Shown here one piece after another: positions 23,060-33,930 of a DNA stretch of 64,000 bases. The stretch lies in assembly GCA_013397075.1 (NCBI GenBank), contig VWZS01005944.1:248001-312000 (forward strand), given 5' to 3'. A program made the translations under genes and the position numbers. How positions within the stretch are numbered: position 1 is the stretch's first letter; each line of letters starts with the position of its first letter. The stretch comes from Rhabdornis inornatus. Its lineage: Eukaryota; Chordata; Aves; Passeriformes; Rhabdornithidae. Under the pieces are notes generated by a model. It had not been told where the DNA came from. It did not search any database and saw nothing but the letters and a program-made list of their open reading frames with translations.

Positions 23060-23855
23060 CAATGACACCCATAGGGACTTGGACAGCCTTGAGAGGTGGG
23101 GTTGTGAGAAACTCATGTGGCCAAGCACAAGGTCCTGCCCCCGGGTTGGAGCAATCCCATTCTCCCACAGTCTGGGTGGAGAATGGATTGGGAACAGCTC
23201 TGGGGAGGAGGACTTGGGAGTGCTGGAGGGTGGAAGTGTTGACAAGAGCCAGAAATGTACACTGACACCCAGAAACCTCCTCGTGCTGAGCCAATCCCAC
23301 AGTTTGGGCAGCAGGGGAGTGGGGGATTCTGCCCCTCTGCCCCACTCAGGTGAGACCCCACCTGCAGAGCTGCCTCCAGCTCTGGGGCCCCCAAAAAAGA
23401 AAGGACATGGAGCTGCTGGAACGAGCCCAAAGGAGGCCACAAAGATGCTCTGAGAACTGAAGCCCCTCTGCTCTGGAGCCAGGCTGAGACAGCTGGGAGT
23501 GTTCACCTGGAGAAGAGAAAGCTCTAGGGAGACCTTAGAACCCTTCCAGTGCCTAAAGGGGCTCCAGAAGAGCTGGAGAGGGACTTGGAACAAGGCCTTG
23601 GAAAGACAGGACTGGGGGAATGGCTTCCCACTGCCAGAGGGCAGGGTTAGATGGGATATAAGGAAGGAATTCTTCCTTGTGAGAAGGGTGAGGTCCTGGC
23701 ACAGATTCCCAGAGCAGCTGTGGCTGCCTCATGCCTGGAAGTGTTCAAGGCCAGGTTGGACGGGGCTTGGAGCAACCTGGGACAGTGGAAGGGCAGAGGG
23801 GTGGAGTGGGATGGGCTTTAAGGTGCCCTCCAGCCCAAACCATCCTGTGATTCCC
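23060..23855 (+). mobile_element. CR1 LINE, longest copy, abutting the MLPH FYVE exon
   Basis: About 0.8 kb of the 3' end of CR1 in plus orientation (antisense to MLPH). It includes the end of the former reverse-transcriptase frame: 'gggacttggacagcc', 'caaggtcctgcccccggg', 'gattctgcccctctgcccc', 'gtgagaccccacctgcagag', 'ggacatggagctgctgg', and the tail 'ccatcctgtgattccctga'. The frame is broken and the copy is inert. It ends about 14 bp from the splice donor of MLPH exon 2. Confidence 0.92.
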
Positions 23856-23868
23856 TGAGGAGCAGTAC

Positions 23869-24090
23869 CTGGAGAGGCGGCAGGGATCACAGACCCAGCC
23901 CTGCTCCTTCTTGTTGTAGCGGCTGCAGTTCTTGCAGGTGTAGAAGTGGCAGTCCAGGCACTGCCTTTTGCTGTTCAGCAGGAACTTGAAGGGCTGCAGG
24001 CAGTGCACACAGTGAGTTTCATTGAGGTGGGACTGATTGGTCAGGAACTCTCTCTTGCTGCTCTCCTGGTCGATCTTGCATTTCAGCTCC
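23869..24090 (-). CDS. MLPH: MLPH coding exon 2: FYVE-type zinc finger
   Basis: This encodes residues 37-110 plus part of 111. Eight cysteines sit as four C-x2-C pairs (C64/C67, C81/C84, C89/C92, C104/C107), enough to bind two zinc ions. They form the zinc module between the two Rab-binding helices of Slp-homology proteins. The motifs LLNSKRQCLDC and EQGWVCDPC match human MLPH closely. The acceptor is CTGCAG at 24,091-24,096. The donor is AG|GTACTG, with GT at 23,867-23,868. A CR1 LINE ends about 14 bp beyond this donor, so there is almost no ancestral intron sequence on that side. Confidence 0.95.
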
Positions 24091-24344
24091 CTGCAGAAAA
24101 CACCCCCAAAAAGCAGGAACTTGAGTTTGTTATCTTCTCACTGCAAACTCTCACATGGCAAAGCTCATCACGCCACAATCATTTCAAGAACGATTTTCCA
24201 GGGAACATTGCAAGCCTGCAGCTTGTGGAAACAGCTGCAGGGCAAATCTAATAAATAACATATCACGAGTTAAATAAGCTGACAACAAAGTGGGCTCCAG
24301 ATTCAGGACGGGTAACTGGAGTTTAATATTAGATCTAATTTAAT

Positions 24345-24400
24345 ATTAGAATCACGGAATATTCTGAGTTGGACAGGACCCACAAGGATCATTAAAAAAA
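24345..24400 (-). mobile_element. CR1 LINE 3' tail, antisense
   Basis: A short reverse tail: 'agaatcacggaatattctgag', 'ttggacaggacccacaaggatc'. The remainder is too diverged to follow. Confidence 0.75.
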
Positions 24401-27400
24401 AAGTGATTGTGCCAAAACCTGTTCTGTTTGTTTCACAGGGTGTTGATCATTAACTGCCAGAAACCTCTTCTCAAACCCTGTGGCTGTATCCCAACCTGAC
24501 ACAATCTTCAAGCCTGGAGTCCTGCAGGGAATTAAATTTCTGGAATTCTTAGTTTAAAAAAGGGGGGGGGAAGAGAAAGAGAAGAAAAGAAATCTGAGAT
24601 TAAAAAGGATTAAAAGGGGTTTTAATACAGTCCTCCAGTGCTAAAAATTCAGCAGAGAATTTTATTAAGTTATGTGCAAGAAGGTTCTGGCTGTTCAGAG
24701 GATGCAGCAGGAGGAGATGCTTGTGACAATCCTGTGTAAGGGAAGTGCTTTCCAAGGGCACTCCAGTGCATCCCTGCAGGCTTTCTTCACTATCCAGACC
24801 TGGCTGCCAGAGCAGGTCCCCATGGGAAACAGTGTCTGCATGAATCTGAGGCCCCAGCACCAGCTGGGGACAGCTGAGATGCCTGCCAAGCTGGTGGGGG
24901 CCCCCTGCACTGCCCAAAAGCTCTCTGTTTGCTGCCCGTGCCACGCACCACCTCAGGTATGTTTGCCTTTGGGGCCATGGCCCAGAGGAAAATGTTTGAC
25001 TTGTGGGGAAGGTCCTAGAAAGTTGTTTTCTCTCCAGACAGGGTTAGGAAGCAGTGTTTTCCAGAGCAGAAATCAGCTTGGATTAAAACCCTCAAGCAAT
25101 CAGGTCTGGAGGCTGCTTCAGGATCACAGAGTGGACCACGAGGCACTGGTGATGCTCCCAGTGCCGGACTGACGCCAGGATGACCACAAGAGCACTTGGG
25201 GTGAGCAAAGCAGGAGACTGGCTGGCCCTGGGAGCAGTGGTGTGACTGGCAGTGGGAAGGACAGGCATGTCAGTCAAGCTGATCTCTGTTTAACCTGATC
25301 AGTTTGCACACTAGGGCTCAGCTCTTGATTTTTTTCCTGAGGAAGAATTTTCTGGTCAGCTGGCTGCCAGTGCACTGCAAGGCACATTTTTTGGTGTCAC
25401 TCCTCTGTTTGTGGCCAGGCAGGAGTGACACCAACTTGCATTTACATCTGGAAAATGTAAAAACCAGTATAAAGACAGAAAACTGAGCACCTGGTTTGTA
25501 TAATCAGCCGTTCACCATCCTAGCAGTGATTTGGACAAACTGGTGCAAAAGTCCCAGCAGTAAATTTAAGCAACTTCTGAAAAGAAACCCTCAAATAGAA
25601 AACCCTTGGGTTGGACTCAGTACTCCTTTTCCACTCCAGTGCTAAGGCTGTTGCCAGCAGGATCCAATCTTTTTTACTGGAACTGCTTTTTCTGGTTCCC
25701 AGAGACCGGTTGGATCCCTTCACCTCTCCTCCCTCACTCACCAGACCTGTCAAAGGAAGGAAGAGTCTCAGCCAAACCAGTTTAAAACCCGCAGGAACCG
25801 CACACCTCTTGTCTCCTCTTGCTGGAAGGAGCACCAGCCAGCCCCATTCCTTGCTCTGCTCACGGCAGAATGAATAAATGTGTGGTGTTGGGATGCCAGC
25901 TGCAACAGGGTTGGACTTACGGAGCTCTAGGAGAGATGCAGGAAGCCATCCCCCAAAAATGGGGCTGTGGGCATGGATGTTTCAGGAAAGAATCAGGGAG
26001 AGACCACTCAAAATGGCCATTATTTGAATTTTTGGGCAAAGCACTACCCTCGCATGCCTGTGCAGTTTGAAGCCTTTGTCCCTTGTTGGTGAATAGCTTC
26101 TGCCAAAAACATAATACAGAGAAGCAGCAAAAAGGGAAGAAAAAGACCAAGCTGGGGAGGGGGTGGATGGGACATTTCTTCAAGGCTGGCAGGTTGAGAC
26201 AAGTCCGGTGAATAGAAAAGTAAATGAATAGAAAAGTAAATGGATGGGGCTGGTCAGAGCACAGAGTGAATAGTTGCAGGGTCTCCCATAATGTCACATC
26301 ATTGTCCCAGCTTGTTACAGGCAGAAAATTCTCCTGTAGCTCCACATCCAGCACTCAGGAATGCGGCATACCTTCCCAAACTGGTGGTCTGGTCTGTTGC
26401 AGAAATTATTCAGAAAGTACAGAAATTTCTGTAGTTCAGAATGCTTAATGCCAGCCCTCTGCAGGGCATGATTAAAGAAGAAAATAAAAATAAGAAACCT
26501 GGGGAAATGATCCTTAGCATGAGAGACAGCAGCTGGGTGGGAGCATCCCGAGACTTTCCCCCATCCTGCATCTCCCAGAGCATGGCACTCAATTTAGAAG
26601 CTTCCTGGGCATCAGAGAGGACCCAGATAAGCCAGTCTGGCGCCAAGGTCAGTAAGGAAGGAATTCACCTCGCCCAATTCTTTGCTGCAGGCCACAGCAA
26701 TGTAGGTCTCCACCTCCTCCCTCCAGGCTGAGCTCAGATGCATCACAAGGGAGACATTCACCCTTTGCAGGGTGATAATTTTTTTAAATACCCCTGTCTG
26801 ATCTCCTTCCTGCCCTTCAGAGCTACCAGGAGAGGAAGGCAGTAGATGATGATACTGAATTATCTCTGCCTCCCACACAGGCTGGCTTTTCTTAGGCAAA
26901 AAAAAAAAAAAAAAAGTCATGAAGGGGATGAAAAATATACCACTGAGAGTTTCTTGTAGCCAATGGTGTAAATGTAGAACCTCCCATGACGGTTAGGTTT
27001 TGGGAGATGCACATATCCCAAACCAACAATGGCTATCACTCTTCACCTCTCCTTGTCGACCTGATAGAGAAACTAATGAGCTCCTGGTCTCCAGGCATTG
27101 TCGTGGTATCAGCACCAGCCCTGGCTCACAAAATTCAGAGCTAGGAGGGTCTGAGGGCTCAGTGGGAGGGCAGCACTGCCCAAACCCAGTCTGAGAGCAT
27201 GGACCACTCCTCTGGAACAACGAGACCTTGGCCAGACCCTGAAAAAGGTCACTGCAGCTTCTTGAAATATGTCAAGGCATTATTAAATTCAGCGTTTGAT
27301 GTAGTTCATGAACAAAACCTGAACCCGTGTGATTTCTCATGCTCACAATTTAATCTGATCTGACAGAACATTTTTTAAACAGCACTTTTGTCCAACGCCC

Positions 27401-28012
27401 TGTTTATAAGGACTTAGAAGTTCATAGAATTTGCTGCTCCAGTGATTTTCAATCTTTTCCCAAATCTGTGGGCCCCTAAAACCTGCCCAGGAGAGCACAG
27501 CCCCCCTGTATTGGGTATTTAGGGCTACTAAAATAACTTTACTACTAGTAGTAGGTTTACTACTCCTCTCAGTTATTTTTTCAGGATTCTTCAGGGATCT
27601 GAGGACTCTCAGGACTCACCAAAAACTCCTGCCCTAAACACACGAGACCCATCACACGAAGCAATACCAAAGGAGCCAAATCCCATCCTCTGCTCCCAGG
27701 TGAAGTCTCCCTTGAGAACCCCAGCAGCCTCAAGCCTCACAGAGGCTTTTCCTGGTATTTGTCCCCATGGAGTGCGGCGGTGCCACCATTCCGCATCGCT
27801 GCCGGTGGCACGGCGCCAGTTTGCACCTTTGCTGCCCGAATGCGTCACCTCGCTGCTGATAACGCAATCTATGAACCGTGTTTGATTTTCACAGCCCGGT
27901 TTCCTGCCGTCCCTCCTCGCCCACAGCCTCAGCAGGCTGTTTTATCCCTACAGCCCACCTGAGGTTCTGGCTCGCTTGCCCCCAGCTCAGAGACGGGAGA
28001 GCAGATACTCAC
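24401..28012. other. MLPH intron 1, mostly unannotated
   Basis: About 3.6 kb. Visible structure is an 18-A run at 26,898-26,915 and a CpG-enriched patch at about 27,770-27,860. No repeat family, RNA gene or additional coding exon is supported. Confidence 0.55.
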
Positions 28013-28122
28013 TCCAGCCGTTCCTCCTCTTTTTTCCGCAGATCAAAGTCCCGCTGCACGACTTCCCAAACATGCTTAGCTTCTTCATCGGTGAGCTTGG
28101 AGAGGTCCAGCTTCCTGCCCAT
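28013..28122 (-). CDS. MLPH: MLPH coding exon 1: start codon and Rab27-binding helix
   Basis: This encodes residues 1-36 and two bases of codon 37. It opens with MGRKLDLSKLTDEEAKHVW and ends with a charged KKEEERLE helix, which is the first half of the Slp-homology domain (SHD1) that contacts RAB27A. The start is fixed by homology and by a strong Kozak context (A at -3, G at +4). The donor is GTGAGT at 28,012. Codon 35 is CGG (Arg) at 28,018-28,020. That is the residue changed to Trp in chicken lavender plumage, so this copy carries the functional residue. The ATG lies at the inner edge of a CpG island. An acceptor-like CAG at 28,190-28,192 after a pyrimidine run leaves room for a separate non-coding first exon. 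Confidence 0.95.
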
Positions 28123-28640
28123 CTTCGAGAGTCGAAGCCGATCCCGTTATTCGCTACCCCGAGCGCTGGCTGTCCCGTACCCTGGGATGCTGCTGACGGA
28201 GGGGGAAGAGCTCAGCCCCACCTCCGCGGCTGCCCATATAACCGGGCAGGGGCAGAGCTGCGGGCAGGCCAGCCGGCTCCTGGCAGCACTGCAGCCGCTC
28301 TGCCGGGCGAGCCCGGCCGCCCAGCAGGGCTGGCACGGTGCCTATCGGCTGCGGGGACTCCTCGCCACCCGGGAAGGCGGCCCTGCCTTCCCCCGGGGTC
28401 CTGCCCGCAGCCGCTCCAGAGCTCGCCAGCCTGGCTGGGGCTACGGGAGATGTTTACTCTCTCTCAGCCTGCTCGATGTGTGCGGATGAAAGGGAGCCTT
28501 CGAACGCCTCTCCCCGGGGAAGGCAGGCCACGGGCTTTGGGAGGGAGGGAGCGGAGCATCCCCGGGAGGAGCTGTGCCTGCGCGCCCGGGAGGACCGGCT
28601 CCATCGCGGTGGCTCCTGCCCCAGCAGGATGCTCTGCCCC
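28123..28640 (-). promoter_or_regulatory. MLPH: CpG island, MLPH promoter and 5' UTR region
   Basis: GC-rich with dense CpG immediately upstream of the MLPH ATG, in contrast to AT-rich flanks. A TATA-like TTATAT lies at about 28,235 on the minus strand. The transcription start cannot be fixed by eye. A pyrimidine run and CAG at 28,190-28,192 could alternatively be an acceptor, in which case the first non-coding exon lies further upstream in this island. Confidence 0.7.
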
Positions 28641-28649
28641 CCCAGCCCG

Positions 28650-31540
28650 CTCCTCTGTGATCTCATCACACAAATTTTGCCCCCACCAGCAGTTTGTAAG
28701 GAAAACTTTAGCGCATCTGGCTTCCCCCCCCCACCGGAGGCTGGCGTCCTGCATTGCTCTCACAGCAATTTGGACAGCTGAGCTTTGCTTGTGGCAAACA
28801 GCTTAATTAGGACGAAGCACTTCCCTCGTTTGCCGTGAGCAAGAAAAGACGGTTTGACAGGATTTTAAGAAAAGTGCTAAATACACCACACAGCCAGAGG
28901 GATATAAATTGCAATATATATCCAACTACCAAGGCTGTTCTCTTGCTCAGTAAAACACTCCCTCTGTGTCTAGGGATATTAAAGTAAAACCATTTCTCAC
29001 CTTCATCTGAGCAAATATTGATGTCACTCTTTTTTTTTACAGGAATGTAAACACAGAGCAAGACGGCAAGACCAAAGAGAAAAACTGCCTGGTGGGAATA
29101 AAATCCCTGCTGTCCACCCAGGGGTACAGGGAATTATCCACCCTGGTAACTCACTTGAAACAAAGATTAGATTAAACTCTATGAACAGAGCCAGAAAAGC
29201 ATTTTGAATCCAAATTAGGATGGATTTTGTGCAGGAAAGGTGATGACTACAGATGCAGTGTTCGAGCTTGGATATCGGGAATGCATGATCTTCTCTGGAA
29301 GCCAGAAATTGATTTCCAGCTCCTCGTCCAGTAGAGGTGCCGACAAAAGCAATCAGTTTATTGGCAGGAGCCCGACATCAGTTGGGCATGTCCTTATGTA
29401 AGAGTGAGTGTTCGAGAGCCCTTGCGCCCCACTGCATCCGAACAGGGAGCGGTCAATGGCTACTAATTAACATCACAACGAGTCCCTGTACCAGGGCCTC
29501 CCGCTGCAATCCCGCCAGGAGCTCCGGCCGCCCCAGATCCCAACACATTCTCCTCCAAAAGGATAAAAAGGTTGCGTTAAATCAGGAAGATGTGGCCTGC
29601 CATGCAATGAAAATGTGAAAAATGCAAGTGTTCAGCAGTGCCAATACCCCCTAAAAAGGGCTGGCTTAGCCAGAAAACCACCTCAAGGGAAAAGTCCTGG
29701 GTGCAGGAATAAATTCAAAGTATTCTGTTGGCAAAGTATTGCCTCGGAACAGAGCCTCTTTAGGAAAACTCTCCTCCCCTCAGCTCACTGGTATGTATAA
29801 CAGCAAAGATAGATTTTTTTTTTCCTCTTTCAAAGCAGTTTGTTGGATTTTGTAGCAATTCAGACTCAGCAATCCTCTGCCTTAAGGAGGACAATTAAAC
29901 CTTCCAAACTCATGCAAAAGAAAAAAAATAAACACACACACCCCACACATATGCAGAACCACTCAGGAAGACACGGTCACATGGAAGTCTTCAAAAAATA
30001 CATGCATGTGGCACTTGGGGACATGGTTTAGTGGTGGAACTGGCAGTGTTAGGTTAATGGTTGCAGCCAGTCTTAGAAGACTTTTCCACCCTTTATGATT
30101 CCAGGTTGTAGGGCAAGATAGTGTTGTATGTCTGTCTAAGTCCACCAGGCCCTGCAGTGACCACACAAGTGTGGGGTGGAAATCAGGAGCAGGGATATAG
30201 AGGGAAAGTTACGTGTTTCCTATTAGCTGGAGGCTCAAATGGACCTTGATTCCAGTTGAACTGGGAATCTGGTGGCAAAATGGGAGATGGAAGTGTCATA
30301 AGCTAAGCCTCTCCTGGGAAACCAGGCAGAGATGGATCCCAGGCTCCATTTCTGATTTTCATTCTTGCCACATGAGGAAAAGAATGGATTTCTGGGGTAT
30401 CTTTAAGAGAAACGCACTTCTAGATGCAGGGCCACTCTTTTAAAAATGACAGTCACATGAGCTGTTATCTTTGCAGTTCTTGGTAATCATTTGTAAGACA
30501 ACTGTGAATTGATATATGGGACATGAGGCCTGGCCCTTCTCCAGCCATTCACTTCACAGTGTTTGAACTGATAACTGGAAGTAAATCCATAATCAGAGTT
30601 CAACAAAACTGATGAGTGAAGATAATATCCAGTTGCTTCTAAAGACAGCAAACACCACCTCAGTGAAGCCACCCAACACTCCCACATCCTCATTTTCTTC
30701 CTGCTGAAGGGGTCCCTGTTTGGTCAAACCAAGGGGCAAAACCCCAATAATTTCTCCAGTACCCAATTTTCCAAACAGCTGCCTTCAGGGAAGATGTGCC
30801 TACAGAAGGTGCTGAAATGATGTCTGGGGAGGTGGGTGGATTTATAGTGGCATCAGCTCCACTCCATCAACACCGATGGGTGTTTTGTCTCCCCTTGACA
30901 CAGGGTCATCCCAAACACCTGGCCAAGCTAGAGGAGTTCCCAAAAGCCAGATGGAGTCAAACCAGGAGCATCCACCAGCAGCTCCAGCCCATTTCAAACC
31001 CACAGGGAGAGAGGTCACAGAGCTGTCATTCACAGCAGCATAACAAAAATAGGAGCTCCAACAAGCACATTGCAGATCCCAGAAATTTCCTGGGTGCCTC
31101 TGCCTCTCCCCCATCCTCCTGCAATCATCTCCAAGTCATGAGATCCCACTGGGATGGAATTCCTTCTTCCTTCAGTTTCTTGGCAGCTTTACAAAGACGC
31201 CTTATCACCACCATCAGACTGGAGAAGGACAAGCAGGACAGGGAAGGAGCTTACAGTGCCACTGCTATTTCTGTATGTGACTCACGAGGGATTGCCATGG
31301 GTTCCATCTATTAATACAGCAATTAAATTATGTTATGGCATGACCACATCTCATTTGGAATGACCCCAACAGCCTCACTTAGAGAAAATAACCACTCAGC
31401 TTTCATTATCGTGGATAACGATGCTCTGACATCTGTAGCAATTAGGAAACTATCAGTGAGAACATGGAAACAAAGTTTGTGGAGTATCATTTATGGGGTG
31501 GAAGCCGTAAGGACATTTTTCCTAGCCAATGTGAACATTA
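28650..31540. other. Intergenic sequence upstream of MLPH
   Basis: Non-coding apart from a CR1 tail at 29,980-30,105. No gene is supported on either strand. Confidence 0.6.
29980..30105 (+). mobile_element. CR1 LINE 3' tail
   Basis: Contains 'tggaagtcttcaaaaaatac', ggacatggtttagtggtgg and a degraded 'cttttccaccctttatgatt' end. It is the same subfamily as the copy at 22,240. Confidence 0.85.
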
Positions 31541-31828
31541 GGGAGCCCTCTCAGCCCCCACAGCCATCACAGACCTCACAGTTCCTCAAAAACCCCATAG
31601 GTCCCACAGCACTTACAGCTCCCCAAAGCCCCCAAACCCTACACAGAGCTCAGCCCATATACCCCAAACAGACCTCACATCTCTAACACACCTCTGTAAC
31701 CCTTAACAAACCCCATAGCTGTCACACCCCTCATATAACTGACAGCCCTTACAGACCCTATAGCCTACACAGACCCTACAGCCCTTAGAGCTCCCATAGC
31801 TCTCACAACCCCATAGGCACCACACCCA
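31541..31828. repeat. Degenerate short-period repeat, array A
   Basis: Irregular tandem variants of a 12-15 bp unit of the type 'acagaccctatagcc', 'acagcccttagagct' or 'cccatagctctcac'. It is poor in G on the plus strand and non-coding. A related array lies at 33,651-33,930. Confidence 0.75.
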
Positions 31829-32170
31829 AATGATGGGAAAAGGGAGTCATATTCCTCAATTTTAACCCTAAAAGGGTGAGGGACAACAGGGATTCCTCTC
31901 AATTTAAACATTAAAAGTATGAAAATGGTGGTGGTGGGGGGAGGTGTTGCCCTCAATTCAAACCCATCACATGGCATAAAAAAGATTTTTCCCTTACACT
32001 TAAACTGGGAAATGGGGATTCCTGGTCAATTAATTGATACCCCTAAAAACACAGAAAAGGCAGGATTTCCTTCAACTGATAACCTTTAAATCACAGGTGA
32101 AGGGGTCTTCCCCCTAGTTTAAACATAATAATGGAAAAGGTGTTTTTCCCCTCAATTTAAACCCCTTTCC
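31829..32170. repeat. Degenerate ~45-50 bp repeat
   Basis: Five to seven diverged copies of a unit containing 'ggggattcct', 'ctcaatttaaac' and 'taaaa' in that order. Clusters of A and T alternate along the unit. The unit is too diverged for an exact consensus by eye. Confidence 0.5.
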
Positions 32171-32394
32171 CCCTGAACTCTCTGCCTTTGTTCTGGGGTC
32201 ACTGGGATGCACTGGAGAGAAACTGGGGGCACTGGGATGCACTGGGGAAGATGGAATAGAAAGGATAAAGGAAAAAGATCTTCCCAGGGCCCCCAAATGT
32301 TGCCTCACTTCAGCCACACCTGAAGCTGCCCCAGCCCTCAGCACAAGAGGTGATGGTTTTGAGCTGAAAGACAGAAGACAATATAGGTATAAAC

Positions 32395-32597
32395 AGTGGG
32401 AAAATTTTTTTACAATAAGGGTGGGGATGCCCTGGCACAGGTTTCCCAGAGAAGCTGTGGCTGCCCCGTCCCTGGAAATGTCCAAGGCCAGGCTGAATGG
32501 GGCTTGGAGCAACCTGGGACAGTGGAAGGTGTCCCTGCTTATAGCAGGGAATGAAATGAGCTTTGAAGTCCCTTCCAACGCAATATATTATATAAAA
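32395..32597 (+). mobile_element. CR1 LINE 3' fragment
   Basis: Contains 'gatgccctggcacaggtttcc', 'ggaaatgtccaaggccagg', 'cttggagcaacctgggacag' and 'gaagtcccttccaacgcaat'. Its normal 'attctatga' tail has changed to an AT string. Confidence 0.9.
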
Positions 32598-32774
32598 ACC
32601 CCATAGTCTCCCATTGGAGAGGTCTGTGGTGGGGGAAAAAAATTACTTTAAATTTCTGAGATCTCCCACCTGGGGCTGGGCGTGTTCTGGCCGGGATGTG
32701 ACACCAGTGATCCCTTCCCCTTCCAAGGACTGTCTCCAGCGTGTTTTTTTCCTTTGTGGCTCCGAGTTGCCTGC

Positions 32775-32815
32775 TTTATTTATTTATTTTTCGGCGGGAA
32801 AATAAATAAACAAAT
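32775..32815. other. AT-rich inverted repeat with GC loop
   Basis: Left arm 32,775-32,790 (tttatttatttatttt) and right arm 32,799-32,815 are complementary with one mismatch, around an eight-base loop tcggcggg. It stands at the edge of a short GC/CpG-rich patch (32,820-33,130). Confidence 0.75.
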
Positions 32816-33144
32816 AAGTAGAAGCCGTCTCCAAAGAGATACCCGATGGCGCGGCCGAGATGAGGGGAGCGGCCGTGGGTGTCCCCTCAGGCTCCAGTCC
32901 GACGTGTTCTTCCTCTTCCTCTTCCTCTTCCCCCTCCTCCTCCTCCTCCGCGCCCTCGTGGGAATTCCTGTGGGCGCAGGGAGCCTGCATCGTCCGCCAC
33001 GGCTCCTTCCAGGCTTCCTTCCCTTCCAGCCGCCCTGCTTTGCTGCATTCCCAAGGCCTGGAGCGACCCCAAGCTTCCCTGAAAGGTTCTGCACGCCAGC
33101 TCGGCTCTGTGCGAAATTTCGTCCTCACGGTGCTGGGGCTGCCG

Positions 33145-33441
33145 GCCCTTTCCCTTTTTTTCCCTCATCTTTCTGGTATTTTTTTCTTTCATTTCCCCAC
33201 CCTTTTTTCTTTTCCTTTTCCCCTCACGTTTTCCGCCACTACTCCCCCCCCCTTTCCCGCCGTTTTTCACCTCACGTTTCCTGCCCTTTTCCACTTCACA
33301 TTTCAAGCCCTTCCCCCTCATTTTTCCTGCCATTTTACCTACCTTTTCCTACCCTTTCCCCATCGTATTCTTCACCCTTTTTTGTCTCCCTTTCCCCCTG
33401 ACATTTCCCTCCCTTTTTCCTCTCATCTTTCCCCTCAGTTT
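33145..33441. repeat. Polypyrimidine tract
   Basis: About 300 bp that is almost entirely C and T on the plus strand, in irregular 'ccctttttcc' blocks. It is preceded by a short cttcct/cctcct tract at 32,909-32,950. It creates long Phe/Pro/Ser frames that are not genes. Confidence 0.85.
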
Positions 33442-33519
33442 GAATCCCGGCAGCTGCCCTGCCCCTTGCCACCCTTGCTGGCCACACCTTGGGGCTGCCA
33501 TGGCTCTGAGGGGCTCACC

Positions 33520-33633
33520 CCCATCTCAATCACTCCTAGTCCCACCTGTCAAGCAATCTGATAGCCCGATCCCACCTGTCAATCACCGAGTCCCACCTGT
33601 CAATCACCTATTCCCACCTGTCAATCACTCCTG
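33520..33633. repeat. 21-bp tandem array with PBX-MEIS composite sites
   Basis: Five copies, three of them near-identical, of a 21-bp unit (cccacctgtcaatcac plus five variable bases). Copies begin at 33,571, 33,592 and 33,613, with diverged copies at 33,520 and 33,541. Each good copy holds CTGTCAATCA, whose reverse complement TGATTGACAG is the PBX-MEIS/PREP composite motif, overlapping an E-box CACCTG. The regulatory reading is inference; the array itself is plain. Confidence 0.8.
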
Positions 33634-33650
33634 TAAGTGACCTTGCTGGC

Positions 33651-33930
33651 CCCATGGCTACCTTAGCCCTTACAGGCCCTGTAGCCCTCACAGGCCTCAA
33701 AGGCTGTATAACATTCACCATGGGTCTCACAGCCCTGAGAGCTCTAAAAGATCTCACAGACCCCATAACCTTCCCAATTCCTGCAGTCCTCAGAGCCCCC
33801 CAAAACCTCTATACCCCCCTTACAGCTCTAGCTTTTACAGCCTCTATAGGGGCTATAGGTCCTATAGGCCCTATAACATTCACAGCCCCCATAGACCGCA
33901 GAGCACTTGTAGCCCCACACAGCCCCTCTG
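33651..33930. repeat. Degenerate short-period repeat, array B
   Basis: The same style as array A: 'cccttacaggccctgtagcc', 'ctataggtcctataggccc', 'acagcccccatagaccg'. It makes an open plus frame rich in Ala, Leu, Thr and Ile-Gly-Pro that I reject as coding. Confidence 0.75.

Larger units (their letters stand above)
3688..28122 (-). other. MLPH: MLPH gene, coding span (16 coding exons)
   Basis: Melanophilin is the cytosolic adaptor that binds GTP-RAB27A on melanosomes, the tail of myosin Va, and actin, so that melanosomes are held in the cell periphery. I joined 16 minus-strand segments, all with AG/GT boundaries and consistent phase, into 2,031 bp (676 residues plus stop). Human MLPH is 600 residues, so the bird protein is somewhat longer in the middle. 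Recognition rests on three stretches: the N-terminal Slp-homology region, the C-x2-C zinc finger with the following WYYEHV helix, and the C-terminal VYRGSLTQRNPN block, all matching human MLPH from memory. Small alternative boundaries in exons 6, 7 and 10 stay open. Its neighbour is divergent COL6A3, the same arrangement as on human 2q37. Confidence 0.95.

Noticed and set aside
23042..23593. Minus-strand frame of 183 codons
   Set aside because: Antisense reading of the CR1 element; no functional CR1 protein is encoded on that strand.
26660..26915. Possible processed retrocopy ending in an 18-A run
   Set aside because: No recognisable parent gene and no convincing target-site duplication around the A run.
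27878..28806. Two overlapping plus-strand open frames of about 200 and 276 codons
   Set aside because: They lie in the MLPH CpG island and antisense to exon 1; high GC lowers stop frequency and the proteins are Arg/Ala/Pro-rich with no recognisable domain.
32682..33561. Plus-strand frames of 239 and 233 codons, Phe/Pro/Ser-rich
   Set aside because: They are produced by the polypyrimidine tract and cttcct repeat; composition is low-complexity and there is no homology.
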